Origin: an uncultured Lachnospiraceae bacterium
GTDB taxonomy: Bacteria; Bacillota_A; Clostridia; Lachnospirales; Lachnospiraceae
Length of the DNA: 13,982 nucleotides
Direction: 5' to 3'
Assembly: GCA_910585355.1 (NCBI GenBank)
Contig: CAJUDN010000015.1
Span: 16,481 to 30,462 of the forward strand
A program made the translations under genes and the position numbers. This document shows, one piece after another, positions 6,379 through 13,603 of the stretch. The number at the start of each line of letters is the position of its first letter. The first letter of the stretch is position 1. The notes under the pieces were generated by a model. The model was not told the DNA's origin. It worked only from the letters and a program-made list of their open reading frames with translations, and searched no databases.

Positions 6379-9300
6379 ATGGAAGTAACTGATTTTTCGG
6401 CGGAGACTTTTTGGAAGGGCGAAACAGAAATCAGAGGAACCGTAACGGATGAAGGCGAACGGTACCGGGTCCGTATTTTACGCAAGGGTAGTCAGATTTT
6501 TGACTACTCTTGTTCGCATGTGGATGAAGATGGGAAAAAACTGGGGCAATGTCTTGTGAAATGCCAAAATGTATCCAGCGAAGAGGAGCTTTGCAGCCAT
6601 GGACGGGCGGTACTCTCGGCCTGGCGCGGAAAGGAAGAGAAAGCCCTTATGAGGCCTGTATCCACTTCCCAGAAAATTCGTTTTATGGTGAGAGAGTATA
6701 CCAACCGTGAGGTGAGCCGGATTATGGGAGCCGGGGAAGAGGGGCAGATCCACCTGGTTCCAAGGCTCTTTCTGTCCAGAGATCAGATCCGGGTCCGGTT
6801 TTTTGTGGGAAGGGAAAAATTCTACGAGGTAAAAGAACTGGCGGCCTTTTCTCAGGCGGTGGAATTTGGCCGGTTTATGGAATATGGAAAAGGGCTTTCC
6901 TTTTACCATAGTCTTGAGGCCTTTGAGGAGGCGGACCGGTCTCTGGCGCTTTTTCTTCTGGAGATGGTGGGAACTTACAGGGAATATTATGCCCAGTTTC
7001 GAAGAGGCCCCTGGGAACCGGAGCCAGTTTTTAAGGAACTAATCCTTGGGAAACCGGCCAGAGAGAGATTTTTTTCTCTGATGGAGGGCCGGATGGTGGA
7101 GTGCGAGGATTTCCGGAAAGAAAAACGCACGCTTTTGGTGAAAAGGGAAAATCCCGGCTTTCGTATTTTGGTGGAACCGGCGGGAAAGGACGGCGTAAAG
7201 GTTTCCGTTCCCGAAGAACTTATGGCCTTTTGGGGAGATAAAAGTCTGTTTGTGGTTGACAGGGAAGCCGTTTACTGCTGTGATGAAGAATATACGCAGG
7301 CCCTTGGAGTTCTTATGGAATACATGGTCATGGGACAGGATGCACAACGGGAGTGCCAGGTCAATGACCGGGATATGCCGCTTTTTTATGAGCACGTTCT
7401 AAAAAGACTGGATGCTTTAAAAATGGTGGCTGTAAAACATGTGGATTTGGAGGGATACCGGCCGAAGGAGCTTAAAACGTCTTTTTATTTTGACAGTACC
7501 GGCGCTGGAGAGGTCACCTTAAGCCCTGTGTTGTCCTATGGGGACTTTTCCTTCCATCCTCTGGAGGACGAGAAGGTGCCAAGGGAAATCTGCCGGGATG
7601 TGCCGGGGGAATTCAGGGTAAGCCAGGTGATTACCAGATATTTTAAATATACGGAGGACGGGACCGGGAACCTCATAATACGGGGGGATGATGCCGCCGT
7701 TTACCGGCTGGTATCCCGGGGAATGGCACAGTTCATGGAGCTGGGCGAGGTTTTTGTATCGGAGGCTTTTAAGAAAATCAGAGTGCTGCCTCCGGCAAAG
7801 GCAGCTGTCCATGTGAGAGCTTTGGGAAGCTGGCTGGAGCTGGAGGTAGATACAGGCGGTATTCCGAAAGAAGAACTGGGCGCCATTCTATCCGCATATG
7901 CAGAGAAAAAGAAATTTTACCGGATGAAGAACGGGGACTTTCTGACTCTGGGGGACGGCGGACTTTTAACTGTGTCGAAGATGGCAAAAACCCTGGGGGT
8001 GGAGAAGGAACTTGCAGGGGCGAAGACCATGCGCCTTCCCATGTACCGGGCCATGTTTCTGGATTCGGCATTAAAGGCGGATCGAAGTGTGGGATTTTAC
8101 AGGGACCAGCTGTTTAAGGCGGTGGTCCGCGGGATGAAGAATGTGGAGGACAGTGAGTATGAGATTCCGGAGTCCCTGGCTTTTGTGCTGCGCGGATACC
8201 AGAAAGTGGGGTTTAGGTGGTTTAAATGCCTGGATGCTTATGGCTTCGGCGGGATTCTGGCCGATGAGATGGGGCTTGGCAAGACGCTCCAGGTGATTGC
8301 GCTTTTGCTGGATGAGAAAAAGAGGGGAAAAAGCGTTTCCCTGATTGTATGCCCGGCGTCTCTTGTGTATAACTGGGAACATGAAATTATGACTTTTGCG
8401 CCGGAGCTTTCCGTGGTCACGGCCGCCGGGGCGCAGACGGAGCGGGAGTGTCTCCTTACAAGGCTTAAGGAAGAAAATTTTGACGAGACGGATGTGATTA
8501 TCACTTCTTATGATCTTTTGAAACGGGATCTTTGCTTTTATCTGGAAGAAGAATTCCGTTTCCAGATCATTGACGAGGCCCAGTATATTAAAAATGCGGC
8601 CACGCAGGCGGCCAAAGCAGTGAAGTCTGTAAAATCCAGGACCAGATTTGCCCTGACGGGAACCCCCATAGAAAACCAGCTGGGTGAGCTTTGGAGCATT
8701 TTCGATTTTCTTATGCCGGGATTTCTTTTTACGGCGTCGAAATTTAAAAGGCTGTTTGAAATTCCCATTGTGAGGGACGGGAATGAGGAAGCGCTTTTGC
8801 GGCTCCGGAAAATGACGGGTCCGTTTCTTATGCGGAGATTGAAAAAGGACGTGTTGAAAGAACTTCCGGCCAAGCTGGAGACGGTGCTGTATTCCAGGAT
8901 GGAGGGGGAGCAGAAGCGGCTTTATGATGCCAATGCCTCCCTGTTAAGGGAACGGCTTCTGTCCGGGTCTGAGGGAGAGTACGGAAGGGAACGAATGCAG
9001 ATTCTGGCGGAGCTTATGAAGCTGAGGCAGATTTGCTGTGAGCCGTCTCTGTGCTATTCCGGGTACAGAAGTGGTTCGGCCAAGCTTGAAACCTGTATGG
9101 AACTTCTGGAAAACGGCACACGGTCAGGTCATAAAGTTCTTTTGTTTTCTCAGTTTACCTCCATGCTGGATGTGATTGCGAAACGGTTGAAGAAGGAAAA
9201 AATAGAGTATTACATGCTGACCGGAGCCACACCTAAAAAAGAGAGGATGCAGATGGTGTCGGCATTCCACAAGGATAACGTGCAGGTATTTCTGATCTCC

Positions 9301-9588
9301 TTAAAGGCCGGGGGAACAGGTCTTAATCTGACGGCGGCGGACATGGTGATTCATTACGATCCCTGGTGGAATGTGGCGGCACAGAATCAGGCCACAGACC
9401 GCGCTCACCGGATTGGCCAGGAGAACCAGGTGACTGTGTATAAACTGATTACCAGGCATACGGTGGAGGAAAATATTTTGAAACTTCAGGAGATGAAAAA
9501 GGAGTTGGCGGATACGGTAGTGTCCGAAGGAACCGGGGGCTTTTCTGGTCTTTCCAGAGACGATCTGTTAGACATGCTTGCCGAATAA
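6379..9588 (+). CDS. SNF2-family helicase/ATPase with variant SWIM zinc motif
   Basis: This 1069-aa protein is a SWI2/SNF2 (RapA-like) ATP-dependent DNA translocase. The N-terminus carries a SWIM-like zinc motif (Cys45-x-His47 ... Cys72-x-His74, with Cys58 and Cys62 between). A long SNF2-associated region follows. The ATPase has Walker A GLGKT (632-636), VCPASLVYNWEHEI, DEAQ (732-735) and LTGTPIENQLGELWSIFDFL. The C-terminal helicase half has SLKAGGTGLNLTAAD, YDPWWNVAAQNQA and TDRAHRIGQ (about 1006-1013). All core motifs are intact. The frame is open back into argS to a TTG at 6307, but the ATG at 6379 has GGAGG 5 nt upstream and avoids overlap, so I chose it. Such proteins are common in clostridial genomes and thought to remodel protein-DNA or polymerase complexes; the exact role is unknown. 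No methylase or nuclease partner lies nearby. Confidence 0.9.
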   Translation: MEVTDFSAETFWKGETEIRGTVTDEGERYRVRILRKGSQIFDYSCSHVDEDGKKLGQCLVKCQNVSSEEELCSHGRAVLSAWRGKEEKALMRPVSTSQKIRFMVREYTNREVSRIMGAGEEGQIHLVPRLFLSRDQIRVRFFVGREKFYEVKELAAFSQAVEFGRFMEYGKGLSFYHSLEAFEEADRSLALFLLEMVGTYREYYAQFRRGPWEPEPVFKELILGKPARERFFSLMEGRMVECEDFRKEKRTLLVKRENPGFRILVEPAGKDGVKVSVPEELMAFWGDKSLFVVDREAVYCCDEEYTQALGVLMEYMVMGQDAQRECQVNDRDMPLFYEHVLKRLDALKMVAVKHVDLEGYRPKELKTSFYFDSTGAGEVTLSPVLSYGDFSFHPLEDEKVPREICRDVPGEFRVSQVITRYFKYTEDGTGNLIIRGDDAAVYRLVSRGMAQFMELGEVFVSEAFKKIRVLPPAKAAVHVRALGSWLELEVDTGGIPKEELGAILSAYAEKKKFYRMKNGDFLTLGDGGLLTVSKMAKTLGVEKELAGAKTMRLPMYRAMFLDSALKADRSVGFYRDQLFKAVVRGMKNVEDSEYEIPESLAFVLRGYQKVGFRWFKCLDAYGFGGILADEMGLGKTLQVIALLLDEKKRGKSVSLIVCPASLVYNWEHEIMTFAPELSVVTAAGAQTERECLLTRLKEENFDETDVIITSYDLLKRDLCFYLEEEFRFQIIDEAQYIKNAATQAAKAVKSVKSRTRFALTGTPIENQLGELWSIFDFLMPGFLFTASKFKRLFEIPIVRDGNEEALLRLRKMTGPFLMRRLKKDVLKELPAKLETVLYSRMEGEQKRLYDANASLLRERLLSGSEGEYGRERMQILAELMKLRQICCEPSLCYSGYRSGSAKLETCMELLENGTRSGHKVLLFSQFTSMLDVIAKRLKKEKIEYYMLTGATPKKERMQMVSAFHKDNVQVFLISLKAGGTGLNLTAADMVIHYDPWWNVAAQNQATDRAHRIGQENQVTVYKLITRHTVEENILKLQEMKKELADTVVSEGTGGFSGLSRDDLLDMLAE

Positions 9589-9788
9589 TTGCAGAAAAAT
9601 CGTCATGAAATTTTAAGATTTTTTATGGAAAAGTATGGTAGGATAGAAGAAGGGTAAAAATCCCTCCGCACTTCGCTTCTGCCTGTCCGAAACAAGCGCC
9701 GGCGGCGGACGATGTTCAATGGATTTTTGCTTATGGTTTGAGGATATGGAACAATTACGAATTTGTCAGGAATTGAGGTTTGAGTACA
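9589..9788 (+). other. Intergenic gap between SNF2 and carboxypeptidase genes
   Basis: No gene is visible in these 200 bp. AAAAATC (9595-9601) can pair with GATTTTT (9617-9623), an AT-rich, weak terminator-like hairpin. GTCCG (9686-9690) can pair with CGGAC (9706-9710). A possible promoter, TTGCTT (9727-9732) with AACAAT (9750-9755) at 17 bp, matches consensus poorly. The gap is long enough for the carboxypeptidase to have its own promoter, but I cannot place one with confidence. Confidence 0.3.
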
Positions 9789-11606
9789 ATGTTTAGACGA
9801 ACAAAGCTTTTAAGTCTTGGGCTTGCCATGACGCTTTTTATGACGCAGACAGCCTGGGCGGACATTACAATCAGCCCCCTGGGGACATCCCAGCCCGCGG
9901 GGCAGGAAAGCCAGGTGCAGTCCCGGAATCAGGGGCAGACCCAGACGGGAATGAATGCAGGGGCGCAGTCTCAAAATCAGGGGCAGACCCAGACGGGAAT
10001 GAACGCGGGGGCGCAGATCCAGAATCAAATACAGTCCAAAACGGGAACCGGGGCCGCACCGGGAATGCTGATTCCTTCCGCCAGTTACAGTACAAAGGAG
10101 CCGGTGTCCTTAAATATGTCCGGTGTCTCGAAAGGCAGTGCCATGAAACAGGGGCCCGACGTATCTTCACAGAATACGGGCGGACAGGCTGACCTTGCCA
10201 TCGGGGCCAATGACGGACCCGGCGGCACAGGAAAAACAACGCAGGGGGCCGCGCCGGGCGGAACTATGGGGACAACGGCAGGGACCGCGCCGGGCGGAAC
10301 TACAGGAACCACGGCAGGGACCGCGCCGGGCGGAACTACAGGAACCGCGGCAGGGACTGCGCCGGGCAAAAATGCAGGAGCGGCCATGGCCACCGATGTG
10401 ATTTTACAGACGCCGGAAATTTCCGCCCAGGCGGCCGTCGTTTATGACGTGACCCATGGAAAGATTTTATACGAAAAGGAAGCCGATACAAGGCTGTATC
10501 CTGCCAGCACCACAAAGCTTATGACGGCGCTTCTGGTACTGGAAAAAGCGGATTTAAACAGTACTGTGACCTTTTCAAAAACGGCGGTTACCAACCTGGA
10601 ATCCGGGGCAGTGACCCTGAAAGTTGCAGAGGGAGACCGGATTTCCGTAAAGGACTGCTTATATGGTCTTTTGTTAAAGTCGGCCAACGAGGTGGCAAAC
10701 GGGCTGGCGGAGCATGTGGGAGGCAGTATTTCCGGTTTCGCAGATATGATGAATAAAAAGGCGAAGGAGCTTGGATGCACGGGGACAAATTTTGTGAATC
10801 CCAACGGGCTCAATGACCCGAATCATTATACCACCTGCCGGGACATGGCAAAGATTGCGGCGGCGGCCTTTACCAATGAAACCCTTTGTAAAATCGGGGG
10901 AACCTTAAGTTATGAGTTCCCGGCCACAAAGAATGCGGCCGCCCGTACCATTACCCCCGGCCATAAAATGCTGTATCCCTCTGACTCCAGATACTATGAA
11001 GGAATTGTGGGAGGGAAGACAGGATACACTTCCCTTGCGGGGAACACGTTGGTGACTTGTGTGGAAAAGAATGGCGTGCGGATTATCGCTGTGGTAATGA
11101 AGGCTAAGAGCACTCAATACGCGGACACGAAGGCGCTTCTGGATTACGGTTTTGAGAAAGCGTCGGCGGATGCGGCTGGCGGGTCAGCGGGAAATAGCGG
11201 CAGCCTGCAGGCGGGAACCGGAAACGTTTCTTATCATAAATGGGTTCAGGACGGGGCCAACTGGAGATTTGAACTGGCGGATGGCAGCAGGCTTTCCAAC
11301 TGTCTGGTGACCATTGACGGTTCAGAATATGCATTTAATACAGAAGGAATTATGCTGACCGGCTGGCAGAAATCCGGGGAAACTTGGTACTGTTTTGAGG
11401 AGAACGGCAGCATGGTGAAGAACGGATGGAAAATGGACGGCGATAAGTGGTTCTACTTGGGAGAAAACGGGGTTATTGTAAAGAACGAATGGCGTCAGGA
11501 TTCCGGAAAGTGGTTTTACCTGGGCCCCGACGGAGCCATGGTACGGAACGCATGGATCGACAATACCTATTATGTGGGCGCCGATGGAATCTGGGTGCAG
11601 CAGTAG
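9789..11606 (+). CDS. Secreted D-alanyl-D-alanine carboxypeptidase (S11) with cell-wall-binding repeats
   Basis: This 605-aa exported penicillin-binding-type enzyme trims the terminal D-Ala from peptidoglycan stem peptides outside the membrane. A Sec signal peptide (residues 1-24, KLLSLGLAMTLFM, cleavage after AWA) is followed by about 180 residues of low-complexity linker rich in Q, N, G, T, A and P, containing two tandem repeats. The S11 catalytic domain starts near residue 214, with Ser240-TT-Lys243 (SxxK), Ser298-Ala-Asn300 and Lys410-Thr-Gly412. From about residue 525 come Trp/Tyr-rich repeats of about 21 residues (GWKMDGDKWFYLGENGVIVKN type), related to choline/glucan cell-wall-binding repeats. 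Ordinary DacA/DacF proteins lack both the linker and these repeats and often end in an amphipathic anchor, which is absent here. I chose the ATG at 9789 (GAGG 10 nt upstream) over an in-frame TTG at 9780. Confidence 0.9.
   Translation: MFRRTKLLSLGLAMTLFMTQTAWADITISPLGTSQPAGQESQVQSRNQGQTQTGMNAGAQSQNQGQTQTGMNAGAQIQNQIQSKTGTGAAPGMLIPSASYSTKEPVSLNMSGVSKGSAMKQGPDVSSQNTGGQADLAIGANDGPGGTGKTTQGAAPGGTMGTTAGTAPGGTTGTTAGTAPGGTTGTAAGTAPGKNAGAAMATDVILQTPEISAQAAVVYDVTHGKILYEKEADTRLYPASTTKLMTALLVLEKADLNSTVTFSKTAVTNLESGAVTLKVAEGDRISVKDCLYGLLLKSANEVANGLAEHVGGSISGFADMMNKKAKELGCTGTNFVNPNGLNDPNHYTTCRDMAKIAAAAFTNETLCKIGGTLSYEFPATKNAAARTITPGHKMLYPSDSRYYEGIVGGKTGYTSLAGNTLVTCVEKNGVRIIAVVMKAKSTQYADTKALLDYGFEKASADAAGGSAGNSGSLQAGTGNVSYHKWVQDGANWRFELADGSRLSNCLVTIDGSEYAFNTEGIMLTGWQKSGETWYCFEENGSMVKNGWKMDGDKWFYLGENGVIVKNEWRQDSGKWFYLGPDGAMVRNAWIDNTYYVGADGIWVQQ
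9927..10030 (+). repeat. 48-bp tandem repeat in the carboxypeptidase linker
   Basis: Two nearly identical 48-bp units start at 9927 and 9975, and the first bases of a third follow. Each encodes NQGQTQTGMNAGAQ plus SQ or IQ (16 residues). The few differences are mostly silent or conservative, such as AATGCAGGG versus AACGCGGGG, so the duplication is fairly recent. Confidence 0.9.
10244..10370 (+). repeat. 36-bp tandem repeat in the carboxypeptidase linker
   Basis: GCGCCGGGC recurs at 10251, 10287, 10323 and 10359, a strict 36-bp period. The unit encodes the 12-residue TAGTAPGGTTGT with small variations: APGGTMGTTAGT, APGGTTGTTAGT, APGGTTGTAAGT, then APGKNAG. It is a Thr/Gly/Ala/Pro-rich spacer immediately before the catalytic domain. 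Confidence 0.92.
11361..11603 (+). repeat. C-terminal cell-wall-binding repeats of the carboxypeptidase
   Basis: Four successive modules start with a Trp pair and contain a WY/WF aromatic core and a Gly-rich turn: GWQKSGETWYCFEENGSM, GWKMDGDKWFYLGENGVI, EWRQDSGKWFYLGPDGAM and a shortened AWIDNTYYVGADGIW. The spacing is 21 residues (63 bp). They should hold the enzyme to wall polymers; the ligand is not known. Confidence 0.8.
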
Positions 11607-11700
11607 CGGGGAAAGCGAAAGAAAGGAAAGCGATAAACGCTATGGACAGGCCCCGGCGGCGGTGATTGAAGCCGAGCTTGGAAAAGAGGAGGAAAATTCC

Positions 11701-12570
11701 TTGAAAGGATTCTGCGGATGGATGGCCCTTGGGGCCGTGACGGCAGGCGTTTTTTTCCTGCGGTCGGAATATGAAAGAGATTGTCTCGTTGCAGACCGGT
11801 ATGTGATTCGGTCCCCCAAAATAAAGAGCGGAAAAAAGACGGTGGTATTTCTCACAGATCTCCATAATAAGGAGTTCGGAAAGGACAATGAAAGGCTTAT
11901 AAGGATCATTGAGGCAGAACAGCCAGATGCGGTTTTGGTGGGAGGAGACATGATTGTGGCGAAAGCGGAGGGAGATACCTCCACGGCCTTAAAGCTTCTT
12001 ACCGCTTTGGCGGAAAAGTATCCGGTGTACTGCGGAAATGGAAATCATGAAGGAAGGCTCAGGCGGGAAACAAAGGTGTACGGAACTTCCTACCGGGAAT
12101 ACCGCAGAAAGCTTGAGGAGGCGGGTGTGACGTATCTTTCCGATGCCCATGTCCGCCTGTCGGAGGATATTGTCCTTTACGGTGTGGACCTTTTGCCCCG
12201 GCATTACGGACGCGGGACTCCGAAAATGGAGCCGGGATTTTTGGAGCGGGTCCTTGGAGAGCCAAAACCGGAGGCGTTTCATCTGCTTCTGGCCCATTCT
12301 CCGGTGTTTTTTGAGGAGTATGCCCGGTGGGGCGCGGATCTTACTCTGGCCGGCCATTTTCATGGCGGTACCATACGGCTCCCCTTTCTTGGCGGTCTTA
12401 TGACACCCCAGTACCAGTTCTTTTATCCCTGGTGCTCCGGGATTTTTTCCCGGGACGGAGACCACAGAATGATTGTGGGCCGGGGATTGGGAACCCATTC
12501 CATTAACATTCGTTTTAATGATAAACCACAAGTTGTAGTGGTTAGAATTGAAAATCCATCAATATTTTGA
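11701..12570 (+). CDS. Membrane-anchored metallophosphoesterase
   Basis: This 289-aa calcineurin-like phosphoesterase (YkuE/YaeI-like) has a hydrophobic N-terminal helix (WMALGAVTAGVFFL, about residues 7-20), so the catalytic part is probably tethered to the membrane. The two-metal centre is complete: Asp53-x-His55 (TDLHN), Asp83 (GGD), Asn115-His116 (GNHE), His199 (AHSP) and His219-x-His221 (GHFH). The start is TTG at 11701, with a near-perfect GAGGAGG (11686-11692) 8 nt upstream. The frame is open further back into the carboxypeptidase gene, but no codon there has comparable ribosome-binding support. The 94-bp gap from the carboxypeptidase has no terminator, so the two are probably cotranscribed. 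That fits a cell-envelope role; related proteins have been linked to envelope lipid substrates, but the substrate here is unknown. Confidence 0.85.
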   Translation: MKGFCGWMALGAVTAGVFFLRSEYERDCLVADRYVIRSPKIKSGKKTVVFLTDLHNKEFGKDNERLIRIIEAEQPDAVLVGGDMIVAKAEGDTSTALKLLTALAEKYPVYCGNGNHEGRLRRETKVYGTSYREYRRKLEEAGVTYLSDAHVRLSEDIVLYGVDLLPRHYGRGTPKMEPGFLERVLGEPKPEAFHLLLAHSPVFFEEYARWGADLTLAGHFHGGTIRLPFLGGLMTPQYQFFYPWCSGIFSRDGDHRMIVGRGLGTHSINIRFNDKPQVVVVRIENPSIF

Positions 12571-12599
12571 TGATTTGTCGCTAATATTTGGAAAATCCA

Positions 12600-12628
12600 T
12601 TTACAGCGGCAGGAAAGTCTGATATACT
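12600..12628 (+). promoter_or_regulatory. Strong vegetative promoter upstream of scpA
   Basis: TTTACA (12600-12605, five of six) and TATACT (12623-12628, five of six) are exactly 17 bp apart. Transcription should start near 12635, about 180 nt before the scpA ATG, and meets a terminator within about 85 nt. Confidence 0.8.
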
Positions 12629-12634
12629 GATGGG

Positions 12635-12717
12635 GCGATGCCGGGGAGGAAAAATCCCGGCAGTTTTCGGGGATACCAGAACTGTTATGAAGAGTCCCAT
12701 GTGCGGGATTCTTTTTT
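12635..12717 (+). ncRNA. Candidate small RNA or transcription attenuator of about 83 nt
   Basis: The stretch lies between a strong promoter (12600-12628) and an intrinsic terminator (12691-12717) and has no credible reading frame. It folds into three hairpins. The first is GCCGGG/CCCGGC (12640-12645 with 12656-12661), with a purine-rich loop containing GGAGGA-like bases. The second is CAGTT/AACTG (12661-12665 with 12680-12684), and the third is the terminator. GGGAT in the second loop (12670-12674) can also pair with GTCCC of the terminator's 5' arm (12694-12698), an arrangement typical of antitermination. It does not match SRP RNA, 6S RNA or any riboswitch core I know. Confidence 0.55.
12691..12717 (+). 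terminator. Intrinsic terminator ending the short RNA before scpA
   Basis: AGAGTCCC (12691-12698) pairs with GGGATTCT (12705-12712), with one G-U pair and a 6-nt loop, and the T run reaches 12717. It lies between a strong promoter and scpA, so it either ends a small RNA or attenuates scpAB. Confidence 0.82.
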
Positions 12718-12722
12718 CGCAG

Positions 12723-12768
12723 GGGCTGTCGCAAAATGAGTTTTTATTTTTCCATTTTGCAGCGGCCC
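12723..12768. repeat. Long hairpin-forming element just upstream of scpA
   Basis: GGGCTGTCGCAAAATG (12723-12738) is complementary to CATTTTGCAGCGGCCC (12753-12768) over 16 positions, with one mismatch and two G-U pairs. The 14-nt loop is T-rich. Three T follow, so it could be a second, weak terminator. The G-rich inverted ends also resemble a very short palindromic repeat or a remnant of insertion-sequence ends; I cannot decide between these. Confidence 0.55.
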
Positions 12769-12814
12769 TTTCAACGGATTTTGGACTTTGACCGGAAAAG
12801 GAGACCGAGACCCC

Positions 12815-13603
12815 ATGGAGCTTTCTTACAAACTGGAGACATTTGAAGGGCCGCTGGACCTGCTTCTCCATCTGATCGAAAAAAATAAAGTTAATATTTA
12901 TGACATTCCCATTGCTGAGATCACAGATCAGTACCTGGATTACGTAAACCATATGGAGGAGGAATCTCTGGATGTGGTCAGTGAATTTCTTGTGATGGCG
13001 GCGACGCTTTTGGATATTAAGGCGCGGATGCTGCTTCCCAAAGAGGTCAATGAGGATGGGGAAGAGGAGGATCCGAGGGCGGAGCTTTTGGCAAGGCTTT
13101 TGGAGTACAAAACTTATAAGTACATGTCTATGGAGTTAAAGGATATGGAGCTGGATGCAGATAAGGTCTTTTACAAGGCGCCTACGATTCCAAAGGAGGT
13201 GGAACGGTACGAGCAGCCGGTGGATCTGGACGCGCTTTTAGCCGGCGTGACCCTGGGGAAGCTTCAGAAGATTTTCGAATCGGTGATGAAACGGCAGCAG
13301 GATAAAATTGACCCGGTCCGCAGTACCTTTGGAACCATTAAAAAGGAGCCGGTGAGTCTGGAGGAAAAAATCGCCTCTGTCCTGGGCTACGCGAGGAAGC
13401 ACCGGAAATTCAGTTTCCGGGGGATGCTAAGCAGACAGAAGGACAAAACAGAGGTGGTGGTCACATTCCTTGCACTTCTGGAGCTCATGAAGGTGGGAAA
13501 GATTCACCTGACCCAGGAACATCTCTTTGACGACATGATGATTGAGGCTCTGGAACCGGAGGGTGAAGAAGAGGAGCTGGAAATCCAGGTGGAGGATATT
13601 TGA
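12815..13603 (+). CDS. scpA: Segregation and condensation protein A (kleisin)
   Basis: This 262-aa kleisin subunit bridges the heads of the SMC dimer and, with ScpB, forms the condensin that organises and segregates the chromosome. The N-terminus is diagnostic: YKLETFEGPLDLLLHLIEKN followed by NIYDIPIAEITDQYL. Then come ARMLLPKE and an acidic stretch (EDGEEEDPRAE). The C-terminal winged helix (KFSFRGMLSRQKDKTEVVVT, then FLALLELMKVGKIHL) binds the SMC head. Length is normal. The ATG at 12815 has AAAAGGAG 11 nt upstream. A TTG at 12788 in the same frame lies before that ribosome-binding site and is unlikely. scpB follows with a one-base overlap, so the two are translationally coupled. Confidence 0.95.
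   Translation: MELSYKLETFEGPLDLLLHLIEKNKVNIYDIPIAEITDQYLDYVNHMEEESLDVVSEFLVMAATLLDIKARMLLPKEVNEDGEEEDPRAELLARLLEYKTYKYMSMELKDMELDADKVFYKAPTIPKEVERYEQPVDLDALLAGVTLGKLQKIFESVMKRQQDKIDPVRSTFGTIKKEPVSLEEKIASVLGYARKHRKFSFRGMLSRQKDKTEVVVTFLALLELMKVGKIHLTQEHLFDDMMIEALEPEGEEEELEIQVEDI

Noticed and set aside
6379..9588. SNF2 helicase as part of a phage-defence system such as DISARM
   Set aside because: The neighbours are argS and cell-wall genes; no methylase, PLD nuclease or DUF1998 partner is present. The context is housekeeping.
10085..10393. Pro/Val-rich minus-strand reading frame opposite the 36-bp repeats
   Set aside because: Its repeats are the complement of the carboxypeptidase linker; no start signal or independent support.
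11572..11700. Longer N-terminus of the metallophosphoesterase beginning inside the carboxypeptidase gene
   Set aside because: The strong GAGGAGG at 11686-11692 points to TTG 11701, which places a hydrophobic anchor at the N-terminus as expected.
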